Shown here in pieces: positions 23,909 through 31,495 of a DNA stretch of 64,000 bases (position 1 is the first letter of the stretch; each line of letters starts with the position of its first letter). The DNA comes from Streptomyces lincolnensis. GTDB lineage: Bacteria > Actinomycetota > Actinomycetes > Streptomycetales > Streptomycetaceae. Location of the stretch: positions 214,687 to 278,686 of the forward strand of contig NZ_JAIHON010000008.1 in NCBI RefSeq assembly GCF_021173675.1. The letters are read 5' to 3'. The notes under the pieces are model-generated. The model saw only the letters and a program-made list of their open reading frames with translations. It made no database searches and was not told the origin of the DNA. Position numbers and translations under genes: made by a program.

Positions 23909-25090
23909 CTACGCTCGTGTCCGCCCCAGCACCACCGTCCCCGACGAGCAGAACCAGCCGCCCGTCCCCGAGGCCACCGCCAGTTCCGGCAGGCCGCCAC
24001 CGCCCCGGCGCCGCACCTGCCGCGCCCCCGCCTCGCCCCGCAGCTGCCGTACGGCCTCCACCAGCAGGAACAGGCCCCGCATTCCGGGGTGTTGGGCCGA
24101 CAGCCCGCCCCCGTCCGTGTTGACCGGCAGTTCTCCGCCCTCGACCAGGAGCCGGCCCTTCTCCACGAAGGCCCCGCCCTCGCCCTTCCCGCAGAAGCCG
24201 AGGTCCTCCAGGGTCACCAGGGTCATGTAGGTGAAGGCGTCGTAGATCTCGGCGAGGTCGATGTCGTCGGGGCGCACGCCGGCCCGCTGGAAGGCGAGGC
24301 GGCCGCTGATGGCCGCCGGGGAGACGGTGAAGTCGGGCCACTCGGACATCGAGGCGTGGGAGACGTGCTCGCCGGTGCCGAGGATCCACACGGGGGAGGT
24401 GCGGCAGTCCTGGACGTACTCCTCGGCGGCCAGCAGGACCGCCGCCCCGCCGTCGGAGCGGATGCAGCAGTGCAGCCTGGTGAAGGGGTCCGCGATCATC
24501 GGTCCCCCCATCACGTCCTCGACGGTGATCGGGTCGCGGAACATCGCCTCCGGGTTCAGCGCCGCGTTGGCCCGTGCCTGGACCGCCACCGACGCCAACT
24601 GCTCGATCGTCGTGCCGTGTTCGAGCTGGTGGCGGCGGGCGGCCATGGCGTACTTGGCGATGAGGGTGTGGCCGTAGGGGACCTCGAACTGGAGCGGCCC
24701 CCGGGTGCCGAAGGAGAGGGTGCCGGTGCGGCGGCCGGCCTTGATGTCGGCGCGGGCCGTCGAGCCGTAGACCAGCAGGACCGCGTTCGCGTGCCCGGCG
24801 GCTATCGCGTCCGCCGCGTGCGCGGCCATGACCTCCCAGGTGGCGCCGCCGACGGAGGTGGAGTCGACCCAGGTGGGGCGCAGGCCCAGGTACTCGGCGA
24901 CCTCGACGGGGGCGAGGGTGCCGAGTCCGGCCGAGGCGAGGCCGTCCACCAGCGAGCGGTCCAGGCCCGCGTCCGCCAGGGCCCGGCGGGCCGCCTGGGC
25001 GTGCAGGGCGTACGGGGTCGCGTCCTCGACCCGGCCGCAGTCGGAGAGGGCCACCCCGACCACGGCGACGTTCCGGTTCCCGGGAGTCAT
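23909..25090 (-). CDS. Thiolase-fold protein lacking the catalytic cysteine (Ltp2/SCP-x-like)
   Basis: The product is 393 aa. It has thiolase-fold order with DIDLAEIYDAFTYMTLVTLEDLGFCGKGEGGAF and a final LPVNTDGGGLSAQHPGMRG. The nucleophilic Cys expected about 13 residues before AIAAGHA is absent (STSVGGATWEV). Actinobacterial Ltp2-type enzymes share this loss and act as retro-aldolases on side-chain CoA thioesters together with a DUF35 partner. It is divergent from the ACAD at 25187 across a CTGAC operator. The DUF35 gene at 21428 may encode the partner. Lipid-transfer or thiolase activity is possible but less likely. Confidence 0.82.
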   Translation of the reverse strand: MTPGNRNVAVVGVALSDCGRVEDATPYALHAQAARRALADAGLDRSLVDGLASAGLGTLAPVEVAEYLGLRPTWVDSTSVGGATWEVMAAHAADAIAAGHANAVLLVYGSTARADIKAGRRTGTLSFGTRGPLQFEVPYGHTLIAKYAMAARRHQLEHGTTIEQLASVAVQARANAALNPEAMFRDPITVEDVMGGPMIADPFTRLHCCIRSDGGAAVLLAAEEYVQDCRTSPVWILGTGEHVSHASMSEWPDFTVSPAAISGRLAFQRAGVRPDDIDLAEIYDAFTYMTLVTLEDLGFCGKGEGGAFVEKGRLLVEGGELPVNTDGGGLSAQHPGMRGLFLLVEAVRQLRGEAGARQVRRRGGGGLPELAVASGTGGWFCSSGTVVLGRTRA

Positions 25091-25154
25091 GGGCGGCCTC
25101 CAGCCTCTGGGTATCTCGTCCGGCCTCTGTGCATCTCGTTGCGGCGCTCCTAAT

Positions 25155-25169
25155 ATGACGGACCGTCAG
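25155..25169. promoter_or_regulatory. CTGAC-type operator between divergent thiolase-like and ACAD genes
   Basis: The sequence is ATGACGGACCGTCAG, one base from the perfect palindrome. It lies 64 bp from the thiolase-like start and 17 bp before the ACAD start, placing both genes in the regulon. Confidence 0.82.
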
Positions 25170-25186
25170 ATACGGAGGGAAGAGCC

Positions 25187-26446
25187 ATGGACGCCAGCTT
25201 CACTCCCGAGCAGGACGGGATCCGCCGTACCCTCCGCGAGCTGCTCCGCAGCCGCCTGGGCCCGCACGAGCTGCGGGCCGCCGTCGACACCCCGGCCGGG
25301 CACGACCCCGCGCTGTGGACCGCCCTCGCCGAACAGCTCGGTCTGCCCGGCCTCGCCCTCCCCGACCGGTACGGCGGTGTCGGCGGCACGGTGACCGACC
25401 TCGCCCTCGCCTGCGAGGAGACGGGCCGCTTCCTCGCCCCCTCGCCCCTGCTCGCCACCGCCGTCCTGGTCGCGCCCCTCGTCCTCGCCCTCGGCACGGA
25501 CGCCCAGCGCGCGGACCTGCTGCCCCGCCTCGCCTCCGGCACCCTCACCGCGACCCTCGCCGTCCCCGGCACCCACCTGGCCACGGCCCTCGCGCTCACG
25601 GGCGAGAACGGCGGGGGCGGCGGGAACCGCGAGAACGGCGGGAACCGCGAGGGGCGCGGCGAGAGCGGTGGAGGCGACTGGGCGGGAGGCGACTGGGCGG
25701 GCGGCGGTCGGGCCGGCGGAGTGCAGGCCACGCGGGCCGGCGACGGCTGGTGGCTGTACGGGCAGGCCGACCAGGTGCTCGACGGGCACAGCGCCGGGCT
25801 CCTCCTGGTCGCCGCGCACACCGGCGGCTTCGCCCGCTCCCGCACTCTCCTCTTCCTCGTGCCCGGCGACGCGCCCGGCCTCGTCCGGGTACGACAGACC
25901 GCCCTCGACCAGACCCGGCCGCAGGCACGCGTCCAACTGCGGCACGTGGACGCCGAGTTGCTGGGGGACGAGACCACCGGTGTCCTTCCCGCCCTCGCAG
26001 CCGCCGGGGACACCGCCGCCGCCGTCCTGGCCTGCGAGGCCGTCGGGGCCGCCGACCAGGCGCTGACGCGGACCGTGGAGTACGTGGGGCAGCGCGAGCA
26101 GTTCGGGCGGGCGATCGGGTCCTTCCAGGCGGTCAAGCACCGGCTGGCCGACGTGTACGTCCAGCTCCAGGCGGCCCGCTCGGCGGCGTACTACGCGGCC
26201 TGGGCCACCGCCCAGGGGGAGCGGGTCGGCGGCCTCGCCCTCGCCCAGGCCCTGGAGGCCCTGCGCACCGCCGCCGCCGAGGGCATCCAGCTGCACGGTG
26301 GCATCGGCTTCACCTGGGAACACGAGGCCCATCTGTACTTCAAGCGCGCCTCGGGCGACGAGCTGCTGTGCGGCCCGGTGCACCGGCTGCGGGCGCACGC
26401 CGCCGACACGGCACGGCTCTTCCGGGGCCAGGAGGTGACGGTTTGA
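25187..26446 (+). CDS. Acyl-CoA dehydrogenase with a glycine-rich insertion
   Basis: The product is 419 aa. The N-terminal helical domain (FTPEQDGIRRTLRELLRSR), the C-terminal domain (EQFGRAIGSFQAVKHRLADVYVQLQAARSA) and LHGGIGFTWEHEAHLYFKRA are present. Residues about 140-178 are a Gly/Asn/Arg/Trp-rich low-complexity stretch inside the beta-domain, made of short imperfect repeats such as GGDWAGGDWAGG; this is not normal for the family. The protein is of the short-partner type (compare 2331-3194) with a partially restored middle domain. ATG 25187 follows GGAGGGA. An IS605-type element begins right after its stop codon. Confidence 0.85.
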   Translation: MDASFTPEQDGIRRTLRELLRSRLGPHELRAAVDTPAGHDPALWTALAEQLGLPGLALPDRYGGVGGTVTDLALACEETGRFLAPSPLLATAVLVAPLVLALGTDAQRADLLPRLASGTLTATLAVPGTHLATALALTGENGGGGGNRENGGNREGRGESGGGDWAGGDWAGGGRAGGVQATRAGDGWWLYGQADQVLDGHSAGLLLVAAHTGGFARSRTLLFLVPGDAPGLVRVRQTALDQTRPQARVQLRHVDAELLGDETTGVLPALAAAGDTAAAVLACEAVGAADQALTRTVEYVGQREQFGRAIGSFQAVKHRLADVYVQLQAARSAAYYAAWATAQGERVGGLALAQALEALRTAAAEGIQLHGGIGFTWEHEAHLYFKRASGDELLCGPVHRLRAHAADTARLFRGQEVTV

Positions 26447-26451
26447 CGTCC

Positions 26452-26474
26452 TCCCCTCCCTGTAGGGGAGGGGA
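26452..26474. repeat. Hairpin at the tnpB 3' end of the IS element
   Basis: TCCCCTCCC and GGGAGGGGA pair across a 5-nt loop (TGTAG). In IS605-type elements this end also encodes the guide (omega) RNA that overlaps the tnpB 3' end. Confidence 0.75.
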
Positions 26475-26482
26475 TTCCTGGC

Positions 26483-27715
26483 TCAGGCTGCCTCCGGGAG
26501 CAGCGCTCCCGGGGGTCTTGCGCCCTCGACGCCAGCCGGGTTGAGACCAGCCCGGAGGAGCATCACGCGGGCGGAGTTCTTGTTCCTGGGGGACTCGGCT
26601 CCGCATGCGGTGCATGCGTAGGTTCGTTCGGAAAGGGGCAGTGCGTGCTTGGTTCTCGCTCCGCACGACGCGCAGTCCATGGTGGTGTAGGCAGGGTGCA
26701 CGAGGCGGATGTCGCGTCCGTGCTTGCGGCCCATCTCGATCAGGGCCGTCTTGGTCGCGCCGATCGCCGCGTCGGCGGCTTTGCGGGCCATGGTGGACTT
26801 GGCGAGGAACTTCGGGCGGAAGTCCTCGACGGCGATGGCGTCGTGGTCGGTCACGACGCGCTTGGCCCACTTGCGGGCGGTGTCCTGCCGCTGCCGGGCG
26901 ATCTTCGCGTAGACCTTGGCGCGGGATTTCTTGGCCTCGCGGTGGCCCTTCGAGGAGGCCTGTCCCTTCTTGGGTCTGCGGCGGGCGACCATCCGGTCGT
27001 ACCGCGACAGCTTGGCCTGGGCCTTGCGTCCGTGCTGCGGGTGGGGCAGGTCGTGGGCGTCGGACGTGGTGGTCGCGGTTTCCTTGACGCCCCAGTCCAC
27101 GCCGAGGACGGCGCCGGTGGCCGGGAGTGGCTGGACCTGCGCCGGGACGACGAACGAGGCGTACCAGTGGCCGATCGCATCGCGGTACACGCGTACCGAC
27201 GAGGGCGCGGCCGGGAGGTCGCGGGACCACACGACGATCAGGGCGATGCCGCCCGCGAGGTGGAGGCGGCCGTCTTTCAGGCGGAAGCCGCGGGTGGTGT
27301 AGTTCAGCGTGGGCAGCGCCTCGCGCTTCTTCTTGTGCCGGGGCATCCCGGCGCGCTGCCGCATGGGCAGGCGCTCCTTGATGTCCTTCAGCGCCTTGGC
27401 GCGGGACTTCGCGAAGTCCCGGATGATCTGCTGCTGCGGCACCGAGGCGCCCTCGCGCAGCCACGCGTTCGCGCTACGGGCCCAGGTCGGCATCCTGTCC
27501 AGGCCCGCCGGGCCGCACACCAGCTTCTCCGCGTCCTCGGCAAGGGCCCGGTTGGCGGTGTGGGTCTGCTTCGACTTGGCGACGCATTCGTTCCAGATCC
27601 ACCGGCAGCGGTCCCACTCGGCGAGCAGAGCCGTGCGGGCGGTCGACGACGCGCGGAGCCGGTAGGTGTACCGGGCGTGGCCCGCATCCCCCGAAGTCTT
27701 GCTTGGTGTCGCCAT
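26483..27715 (-). CDS. tnpB: TnpB-like RNA-guided nuclease with a substituted RuvC-III aspartate
   Basis: The product is 410 aa from ATG 27715 (a GTG at 27742 is the alternative). The N-terminal DNA/RNA-binding region (RYTYRLRASSTARTALLAEW) is followed by RuvC-I LGVDWGVKETATT (Asp207), RuvC-II AIAVEDF (Glu297), a zinc ribbon CASC..CTAC (Cys348, 351, 368, 371) and the final RuvC block. That block reads SPRNKNSARVML where related proteins have RDKNSARVM, so the third catalytic Asp is Asn378 (codon AAC, one G-to-A change from GAC). TnpB normally cuts DNA guided by RNA from the element end. Loss of one of three carboxylates predicts an inactive or binding-only protein, as in TnpB-derived repressors. 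The gene is otherwise intact, with no stop or frameshift. Confidence 0.87.
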   Translation of the reverse strand: MATPSKTSGDAGHARYTYRLRASSTARTALLAEWDRCRWIWNECVAKSKQTHTANRALAEDAEKLVCGPAGLDRMPTWARSANAWLREGASVPQQQIIRDFAKSRAKALKDIKERLPMRQRAGMPRHKKKREALPTLNYTTRGFRLKDGRLHLAGGIALIVVWSRDLPAAPSSVRVYRDAIGHWYASFVVPAQVQPLPATGAVLGVDWGVKETATTTSDAHDLPHPQHGRKAQAKLSRYDRMVARRRPKKGQASSKGHREAKKSRAKVYAKIARQRQDTARKWAKRVVTDHDAIAVEDFRPKFLAKSTMARKAADAAIGATKTALIEMGRKHGRDIRLVHPAYTTMDCASCGARTKHALPLSERTYACTACGAESPRNKNSARVMLLRAGLNPAGVEGARPPGALLPEAA

Positions 27716-27750
27716 GGTGTCACCGTACCACTGTCGAGCCACTCGAAGCC

Positions 27751-27758
27751 CACTAGTG
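27751..27758. promoter_or_regulatory. Palindrome between tnpB and the RHH gene, possible RHH operator
   Basis: CACTAGTG is a perfect 8-bp palindrome in the 50-bp divergent intergenic region, 7 bp before the RHH start codon. Arc/MetJ-type proteins bind short palindromes or half-sites of this size. Autoregulation and control of tnpB are inferred. Confidence 0.4.
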
Positions 27759-27765
27759 TGGAGTC

Positions 27766-27921
27766 ATGGATGAAGAGAAGCGCATCACCCTCCGCCTGCC
27801 CGCCGACCTCCACGAATGGCTGGCCGGACAGGCCAGGTCCGCCCGCAGGTCCCTCAACTCCGAGATCGTCTACCGCCTGGAGGCCGAGCGAGCCGCCATG
27901 CCAGACACCGAATCGCCCTGA
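27766..27921 (+). CDS. Arc-type ribbon-helix-helix DNA-binding protein, IS cargo
   Basis: The product is 51 aa: MDEEKRITLRLPADLHEWL, then a GQARSARRSLNSEIVYRLEAE helical region. The beta-strand (KRITLRLP), helix A (ADLHEWLAGQARSA) and helix B starting at RRSLNSEIV match the Arc/MetJ RHH fold in order and length. It is divergent from tnpB with 50 bp between start codons and lies inside the element hairpins. Likely role: repressing tnpB and itself from the shared region. The start has no strong ribosome-binding site, but the fold begins at this ATG. Confidence 0.8.
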   Translation: MDEEKRITLRLPADLHEWLAGQARSARRSLNSEIVYRLEAERAAMPDTESP

Positions 27922-27967
27922 CGGCGATTCGGCTCTCCCTGCCCTGCCCCGCAGGAGTGCAATTCCT

Positions 27968-27987
27968 CCCCGGACTGAAGGTCGGGG
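27968..27987. repeat. Hairpin at the other end of the IS element
   Basis: CCCC-G-GAC..TGAAG..GTC-GGGG forms a stem with one bulged G, within ATTCCTCC..CATCCTCGG. A GGAGG ribosome-binding site for the next gene lies 9 bp beyond it, so the element end abuts the translation signal of the DDN-type gene. Confidence 0.7.
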
Positions 27988-28005
27988 CATCCTCGGAGGC
28001 CTCCG

Positions 28006-28476
28006 GTGAACGGGATGCGGATCGTGCAGAAGATCTCCTCGCTGCGCGGCTTCGCCAAGGTCGCCCCGTACGTCTTCCCCGTGCTCGACAAGGCCGTCCA
28101 CCGCCTCACCCGCGGTCGGCTGCTGGTCAGCGCCCAGGTGCTGCCGGGCCTGCTGCTGACCTCGACCGGCGCGCGGACCGGGCAGCGCCGGCGCACACCG
28201 CTGGCCTGCATGCCCGAGCGGGGCGGCGAGAGCTGGATCCTGATCGGCTCCAACTTCGGGCGGCCCGGCCATCCCGCCTGGACCGCCAACCTCCGCGCCC
28301 ATCCCGACGCCGAGGTCAGCTGGAAGGGGCGGGACATCCCCGTCACGGCCCGGCTGCTGGAGGGGGAGGAGCGGGCGGCCGCGTGGAAGCAGGTGCTGGC
28401 CTTCTGGCCGCCGTACGCCACGTACCAGCGCCGGGTGGAGCGGGAGATACGGCTCTTTCGCATCGTACGACGCTGA
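28006..28476 (+). CDS. Deazaflavin-dependent nitroreductase-fold protein (DDN family)
   Basis: The product is 156 aa. The split-barrel core is seen in LLLTSTGARTGQRRRTPLACMPE, WILIGSNFGRPGHPAWTANLRAHPDAEV and the final helix. The TGxRTGQxRxTPL and GxxxHPAWxxNLxAxP signatures are typical of F420-dependent DDN proteins. GTG 28006 has GGAGG upstream; an ATG nine bases later is possible. The IS element separates it from the ACAD at 25187, and the two were possibly one operon before insertion. A second family member is at 54106. Confidence 0.88.
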   Translation: MNGMRIVQKISSLRGFAKVAPYVFPVLDKAVHRLTRGRLLVSAQVLPGLLLTSTGARTGQRRRTPLACMPERGGESWILIGSNFGRPGHPAWTANLRAHPDAEVSWKGRDIPVTARLLEGEERAAAWKQVLAFWPPYATYQRRVEREIRLFRIVRR

Positions 28477-28498
28477 AGGCCGCGGCCGGTCATGACGG

Positions 28499-29122
28499 CT
28501 ACAGCGTCGCCAGCCGCTGTACCAGCAGGAACGCCCCGATCCCCAGCATCGCCGCCCCCGAGGTCCGGGTCACCGCCCGGGCCGCGGCCGGGCGGGCGCC
28601 GAGGAGGGCACGGGCGGTGACGCCGACGGTCAGGTAGACGGCGGCGCAGCAGGCCATGTGGAGGAGGCCGAGGGCGGCGGTCTGCGCGGCCACGGGCGGG
28701 TGCCCGCTCCCGGTCACCAGGAACTGGGGGAGGACCGACAGGTACAGCAGCAGTCCCTTGGGGTTGAGCCCGCTGATCGTGGCGCCGCGCAGGAAGACCC
28801 GGGCGCGGGATTCGGCCAGGTCCTCCCCGGCCGCCCCCGGGGTGCCGGGCCGGCGCAGCACGCTCCAGCCCAGCCACACCAGATACGCCGCCCCGGCCGC
28901 CGTCAGCGCGGTCAGCAGACCCGGCGAGCGCGCCACGAGGACCGCCAGCCCCGCCACGGCCAGCGCCGTGTGGAGCGCGTACCCGGCGACCAGGCCCGTC
29001 ACCGCCCACGCCACCGACCGGCCGCGCAGCCCCGCCGAGATCGCGTACGCCCAGTCGGCGCCCGGTACGCACACCAGTAGCAGGTCGACGGCGAGGAAGG
29101 AGAGGAGCGTCGCGGAATCCAT
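28499..29122 (-). CDS. LysE-family amino-acid exporter
   Basis: The product is 207 aa from ATG 29122 (MDSATLLSF). Five to six transmembrane helices are seen, with the LysE signatures VPGADWAYAISAGLRGR near the N-terminus and RGATISGLNPKGLLLYLSVLPQF at mid-protein. LysE/RhtB proteins export basic or neutral amino acids. It is divergent from the Lrp/AsnC-type regulator at 29205, 82 bp apart, a classic pairing in which the regulator senses the exported amino acid. Confidence 0.9.
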   Translation of the reverse strand: MDSATLLSFLAVDLLLVCVPGADWAYAISAGLRGRSVAWAVTGLVAGYALHTALAVAGLAVLVARSPGLLTALTAAGAAYLVWLGWSVLRRPGTPGAAGEDLAESRARVFLRGATISGLNPKGLLLYLSVLPQFLVTGSGHPPVAAQTAALGLLHMACCAAVYLTVGVTARALLGARPAAARAVTRTSGAAMLGIGAFLLVQRLATL

Positions 29123-29187
29123 GGGGGCGAGATTAGGTGGGATCGGTCCGAATGTGTTGTCGAAGTTTGCCCATGATCCGCGAAAGT

Positions 29188-29204
29188 GAGGGAGAATTTC
29201 CCTC
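29188..29204. promoter_or_regulatory. Inverted repeat over the Lrp-gene ribosome-binding site
   Basis: GAGGGA-GAATT-TCCCTC ends at the base before the ATG of the Lrp/AsnC gene and includes its GGGAGAA ribosome-binding site. It could be an Lrp-type autoregulatory operator or an RNA hairpin masking translation start. Confidence 0.5.
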
Positions 29205-29657
29205 ATGGATGACATGGACCGGAAGATTCTTGCCGAGCTTCAGCAGGACGGGCGGCTGACCGTGACCGAGCTGGCCGCCCGGGTGCGTCTGAGCGTCTCG
29301 CCGTGCCATCGGCGGCTGCGCGAGCTGGAGCGGTCGGGGGCCATCAGCGGCTACCGGGCGGTGGTGGACCGCACGGCCGTGGGGCTGGGCTTCGAGGCGC
29401 TGGTCTTCGTCTCGATGCGGCAGGAGGACCGGGACACCGTCGCCGGGTTCGAGCGGGCGGTCGGCGAGATCGCGGAAGTGGTGGATGCGCAGCGGCTGTT
29501 CGGGGAGCCGGACTACCTGCTGCGGATCGTCGCCGCCGACTTGGCCGCCTACCAGCGGCTGTACGACGAGCGGCTGGCGACGCTGCCGGGGGTGCAGCGG
29601 CTGAACTCGACGCTGGTGATGAAGCACGTCGTCAAGGACCGCCCGCTGCCCGCGTAG
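29205..29657 (+). CDS. Lrp/AsnC-family transcriptional regulator
   Basis: The product is 150 aa. The N-terminal HTH (MDRKILAELQQDGRLTVTEL, then AARVRLSVSPCHRRLRELE) and the C-terminal RAM/ligand-binding domain (VFVSMRQEDRDTVAGFERAV, FGEPDYLLRIVAADLAAY) are complete. It is divergent from lysE and probably controls it in response to an amino acid. A strong terminator (29689-29722) follows. Confidence 0.92.
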   Translation: MDDMDRKILAELQQDGRLTVTELAARVRLSVSPCHRRLRELERSGAISGYRAVVDRTAVGLGFEALVFVSMRQEDRDTVAGFERAVGEIAEVVDAQRLFGEPDYLLRIVAADLAAYQRLYDERLATLPGVQRLNSTLVMKHVVKDRPLPA

Positions 29658-29688
29658 CGGGACCGCGCCACGCGCCCGTACAGCGCGA

Positions 29689-29722
29689 CAGGCGGCAGTC
29701 CACCGGTGTGGACTGCCGCCTG
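29689..29722. terminator. Bidirectional terminator between Lrp and TetR genes
   Basis: The 15-bp perfect stem CAGGCGGCAGTCCAC / GTGGACTGCCGCCTG has a 4-nt loop (CGGT). It lies between the 3' ends of the convergent Lrp (+) and TetR (-) genes. There is no U-tract, as is usual in Streptomyces. Confidence 0.85.
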
Positions 29723-29775
29723 CGTGACAGGACTTGGGCCGGAAAAAGATCCGTGGATATCTCTGGTCTCGGTCT

Positions 29776-30423
29776 CTACTTCGTCGGCTTCTTCCCCGTC
29801 ACACCGAGGTGGACCAACAGCGCGAGGTTCGGCTTGAGTTCAGCCTGCTTCACGCCCCACGTCTGGAAACCCTTCTGATGGGAGGCCACGGCCGCGAGCA
29901 TCGCGACGATCGAGCCCGCGACCGCCGCGGGGTTGACGTCCTTGTCGACCTTGCCCTTGGACTGAAGCTCGGTGACCGCGTCCGCGAGGGAGTTGTTGAC
30001 CGAGTTCAGGATCTTCATACGGAGTTTGTAGAACCGCTTGTCCCCCTCGGCGGCCCCGAGGTCGACGACCCTGAGGATCGCGTCGTTGCGGCGCCAGAAG
30101 TCCAGGAAGCCGTCCACGAGTTCCTGCGCGGTCTGCCATCCGGCCTTGCCGACCCATGACCGGCCGGCCAGCAGCTCGGTCAACTGGCCGCCCTCGGTGG
30201 CCATTTGTTCGGCGATCTCCAGGACGGCGCCTTCGACGTCCGGGAAGTACTGGTAGAAGGTCGCGGGCGAAGTGCCCGCCTTCCGGGCGACATCGATGAC
30301 CTTGACGTCCCGATAGGGGGAGGAGCTGAGCATCTCGCTGAGGCAGTCGAGCAGCTTCTGCCGGGTCGCCTGCCCACGCCGACCGGCCACGCGGCCGTCG
30401 ACGGTACGCACTTGTCCTGTCAT
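29776..30423 (-). CDS. TetR-family transcriptional regulator, candidate repressor of the CTGAC regulon
   Basis: The product is 215 aa. The HTH lies in residues about 18-65 (GRRGQATRQKLLDCLSEML, VIDVARKAGTSPATFYQYFPDVEG); the rest is an all-helical ligand domain ending in a Lys-rich tail. It is the only TetR protein in the window. A degenerate copy of the 15-bp palindrome (CTGTCATGCCGTCAG) overlaps its ATG, consistent with autoregulation. The highly conserved-looking HTH and the position next to the VOC and afsK genes suggest a core-genome regulator. Binding of acyl-CoA or a pathway intermediate as inducer is inference. Confidence 0.88.
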   Translation of the reverse strand: MTGQVRTVDGRVAGRRGQATRQKLLDCLSEMLSSSPYRDVKVIDVARKAGTSPATFYQYFPDVEGAVLEIAEQMATEGGQLTELLAGRSWVGKAGWQTAQELVDGFLDFWRRNDAILRVVDLGAAEGDKRFYKLRMKILNSVNNSLADAVTELQSKGKVDKDVNPAAVAGSIVAMLAAVASHQKGFQTWGVKQAELKPNLALLVHLGVTGKKPTK

Positions 30424-30431
30424 GCCGTCAG
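30417..30431. promoter_or_regulatory. Degenerate CTGAC-type site over the TetR start codon
   Basis: CTGTCATGCCGTCAG keeps the right arm CCGTCAG intact and four of five bases of the left arm. It spans the TetR initiation codon, so binding would block its own transcription or early elongation. It is the weakest member of the set. Confidence 0.4.
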
Positions 30432-30544
30432 CTTACCGAGGGGTGATCGGAGCGCGATTCGGCCGACTGCAAATGGGGTGCACGGGCCCTTTGGGGCAGG
30501 TGCGCTGGTCTGCGCGTCGCGTGAGAGACCGTTACGTTGGCGAC

Positions 30545-31309
30545 ATGGCCGAAAACAGGGCATCGCGGTACGGAGAGGGCGTCTTCGGGGAGGGCGTCTT
30601 CGGGGAGGGCGTCCCCTGCTGGGTGGACGCGCAGCTTCCCGACATCGAGGCGGGCAAGCGGTTCTACGGTGAGCTCTTCGGGTGGACCTTCACCGACCCG
30701 CCGACGGCGTACGGCGGCTCCGTATGGGCGCATCAGGAGGGCAGGCCGGTCGCCGCGCTGGCCCGCAAGGCGGACGGCCGGCTGCCCAGTGTCTGGACGG
30801 TGTACTTCGCCACCCCGGACATCGAGGGCCTGGCCGACCGGGTCTGGGCGGCCGGCGGGCAGGTCGTCACCGCCCCCATGCCGGTCGGCGAGCTCGGCAC
30901 CGCCGCCCTGGTCACCGACCCCGACGGCGCCGTCTTCGGCCTCTGGGAGGCGGGCACCCACGCCGGTTTCGGCGTACGGCACGAGCCGGGCACCTTCGCC
31001 TGGGCCGAGCTGTACGCCCGGGACACCGAGAGCGCCAACACCTTCTACGGCGGGCTCTTCCACGACGCCCTCTTCGGACCCGACGCCCACCCCGACTTCG
31101 GCCGCGCCCCGGTCTCCGACGTCTTCCCGCCGGAGATGCCGCCGCACTTCCTGGTCCACTTCCGGGTGGCGGACTGCGCGGAGGTCCTCGGCGCGGTGAA
31201 CCGGCTCGGCGGACGCGTCCAGGCGCCACCCTTTGAGACGTCGTACGGCAGGGTGGCCGTCGTCACCGACAATCAGGGGGCGTCGTTCGCGGTGCTGGAG
31301 CGGCGGTAG
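30545..31309 (+). CDS. VOC-family protein with two glyoxalase-like domains
   Basis: The product is 254 aa from ATG 30545. Two beta-alpha-beta-beta-beta modules are seen: VPCWVDAQLPDIEAGKRFYGELFGW with FGLWEAG, and FAWAELYARDTESANTFYGGLFHD with GASFAVLERR. This is the fold of glyoxalase, dioxygenase and bleomycin-binding proteins; metal-binding residues are not complete enough to name an activity. Residues about 11-23 are an in-frame repeat GEGVF from a 15-bp minisatellite. It lies between the TetR gene and afsK. Confidence 0.85.
   Translation: MAENRASRYGEGVFGEGVFGEGVPCWVDAQLPDIEAGKRFYGELFGWTFTDPPTAYGGSVWAHQEGRPVAALARKADGRLPSVWTVYFATPDIEGLADRVWAAGGQVVTAPMPVGELGTAALVTDPDGAVFGLWEAGTHAGFGVRHEPGTFAWAELYARDTESANTFYGGLFHDALFGPDAHPDFGRAPVSDVFPPEMPPHFLVHFRVADCAEVLGAVNRLGGRVQAPPFETSYGRVAVVTDNQGASFAVLERR
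30575..30613. repeat. 15-bp in-frame minisatellite at the 5' end of the VOC gene
   Basis: GAGGGCGTCTTCGGG is repeated 2.6 times and encodes GEGVFGEGVFGEGV near the N-terminus, before the first VOC strand. Confidence 0.9.
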
Positions 31310-31495
31310 TGGCGCCGAATCGGCGTTCAGTCCTGATTTGATGTGAGACACCCCATTCGTCACCGGGTTCGCAACCAGCGCCCCGGCCAGGAAGAATCGG
31401 GGTGCGTGCCGCCAGGGCGGTGCGGTGGTGAGACGCTGCACGCGGTCGTGTACATACGTGGGTGTGAGGCGGCGCGTACGGGGAGGTGGCAGGCA

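Larger units (their letters stand above)
26447..27999. mobile_element. TnpB-only IS200/IS605-type element carrying a ribbon-helix-helix gene
   Basis: The element is bounded by two hairpins: TCCCCTCCC/GGGAGGGGA at 26452-26474, downstream of tnpB, and CCCC-GAC/GTC-GGGG at 27968-27987. Both have the CCTCCCC..CTG..GGGG..TCC layout that flanks IS605-type elements in Streptomyces. It contains tnpB on the minus strand and a small RHH gene on the plus strand, and no tnpA (Y1 transposase), so it is non-autonomous. It sits exactly between the stop of an ACAD gene and the start of a DDN-type gene. The outer boundaries are approximate because the cleavage sites were not resolved. Confidence 0.75.
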
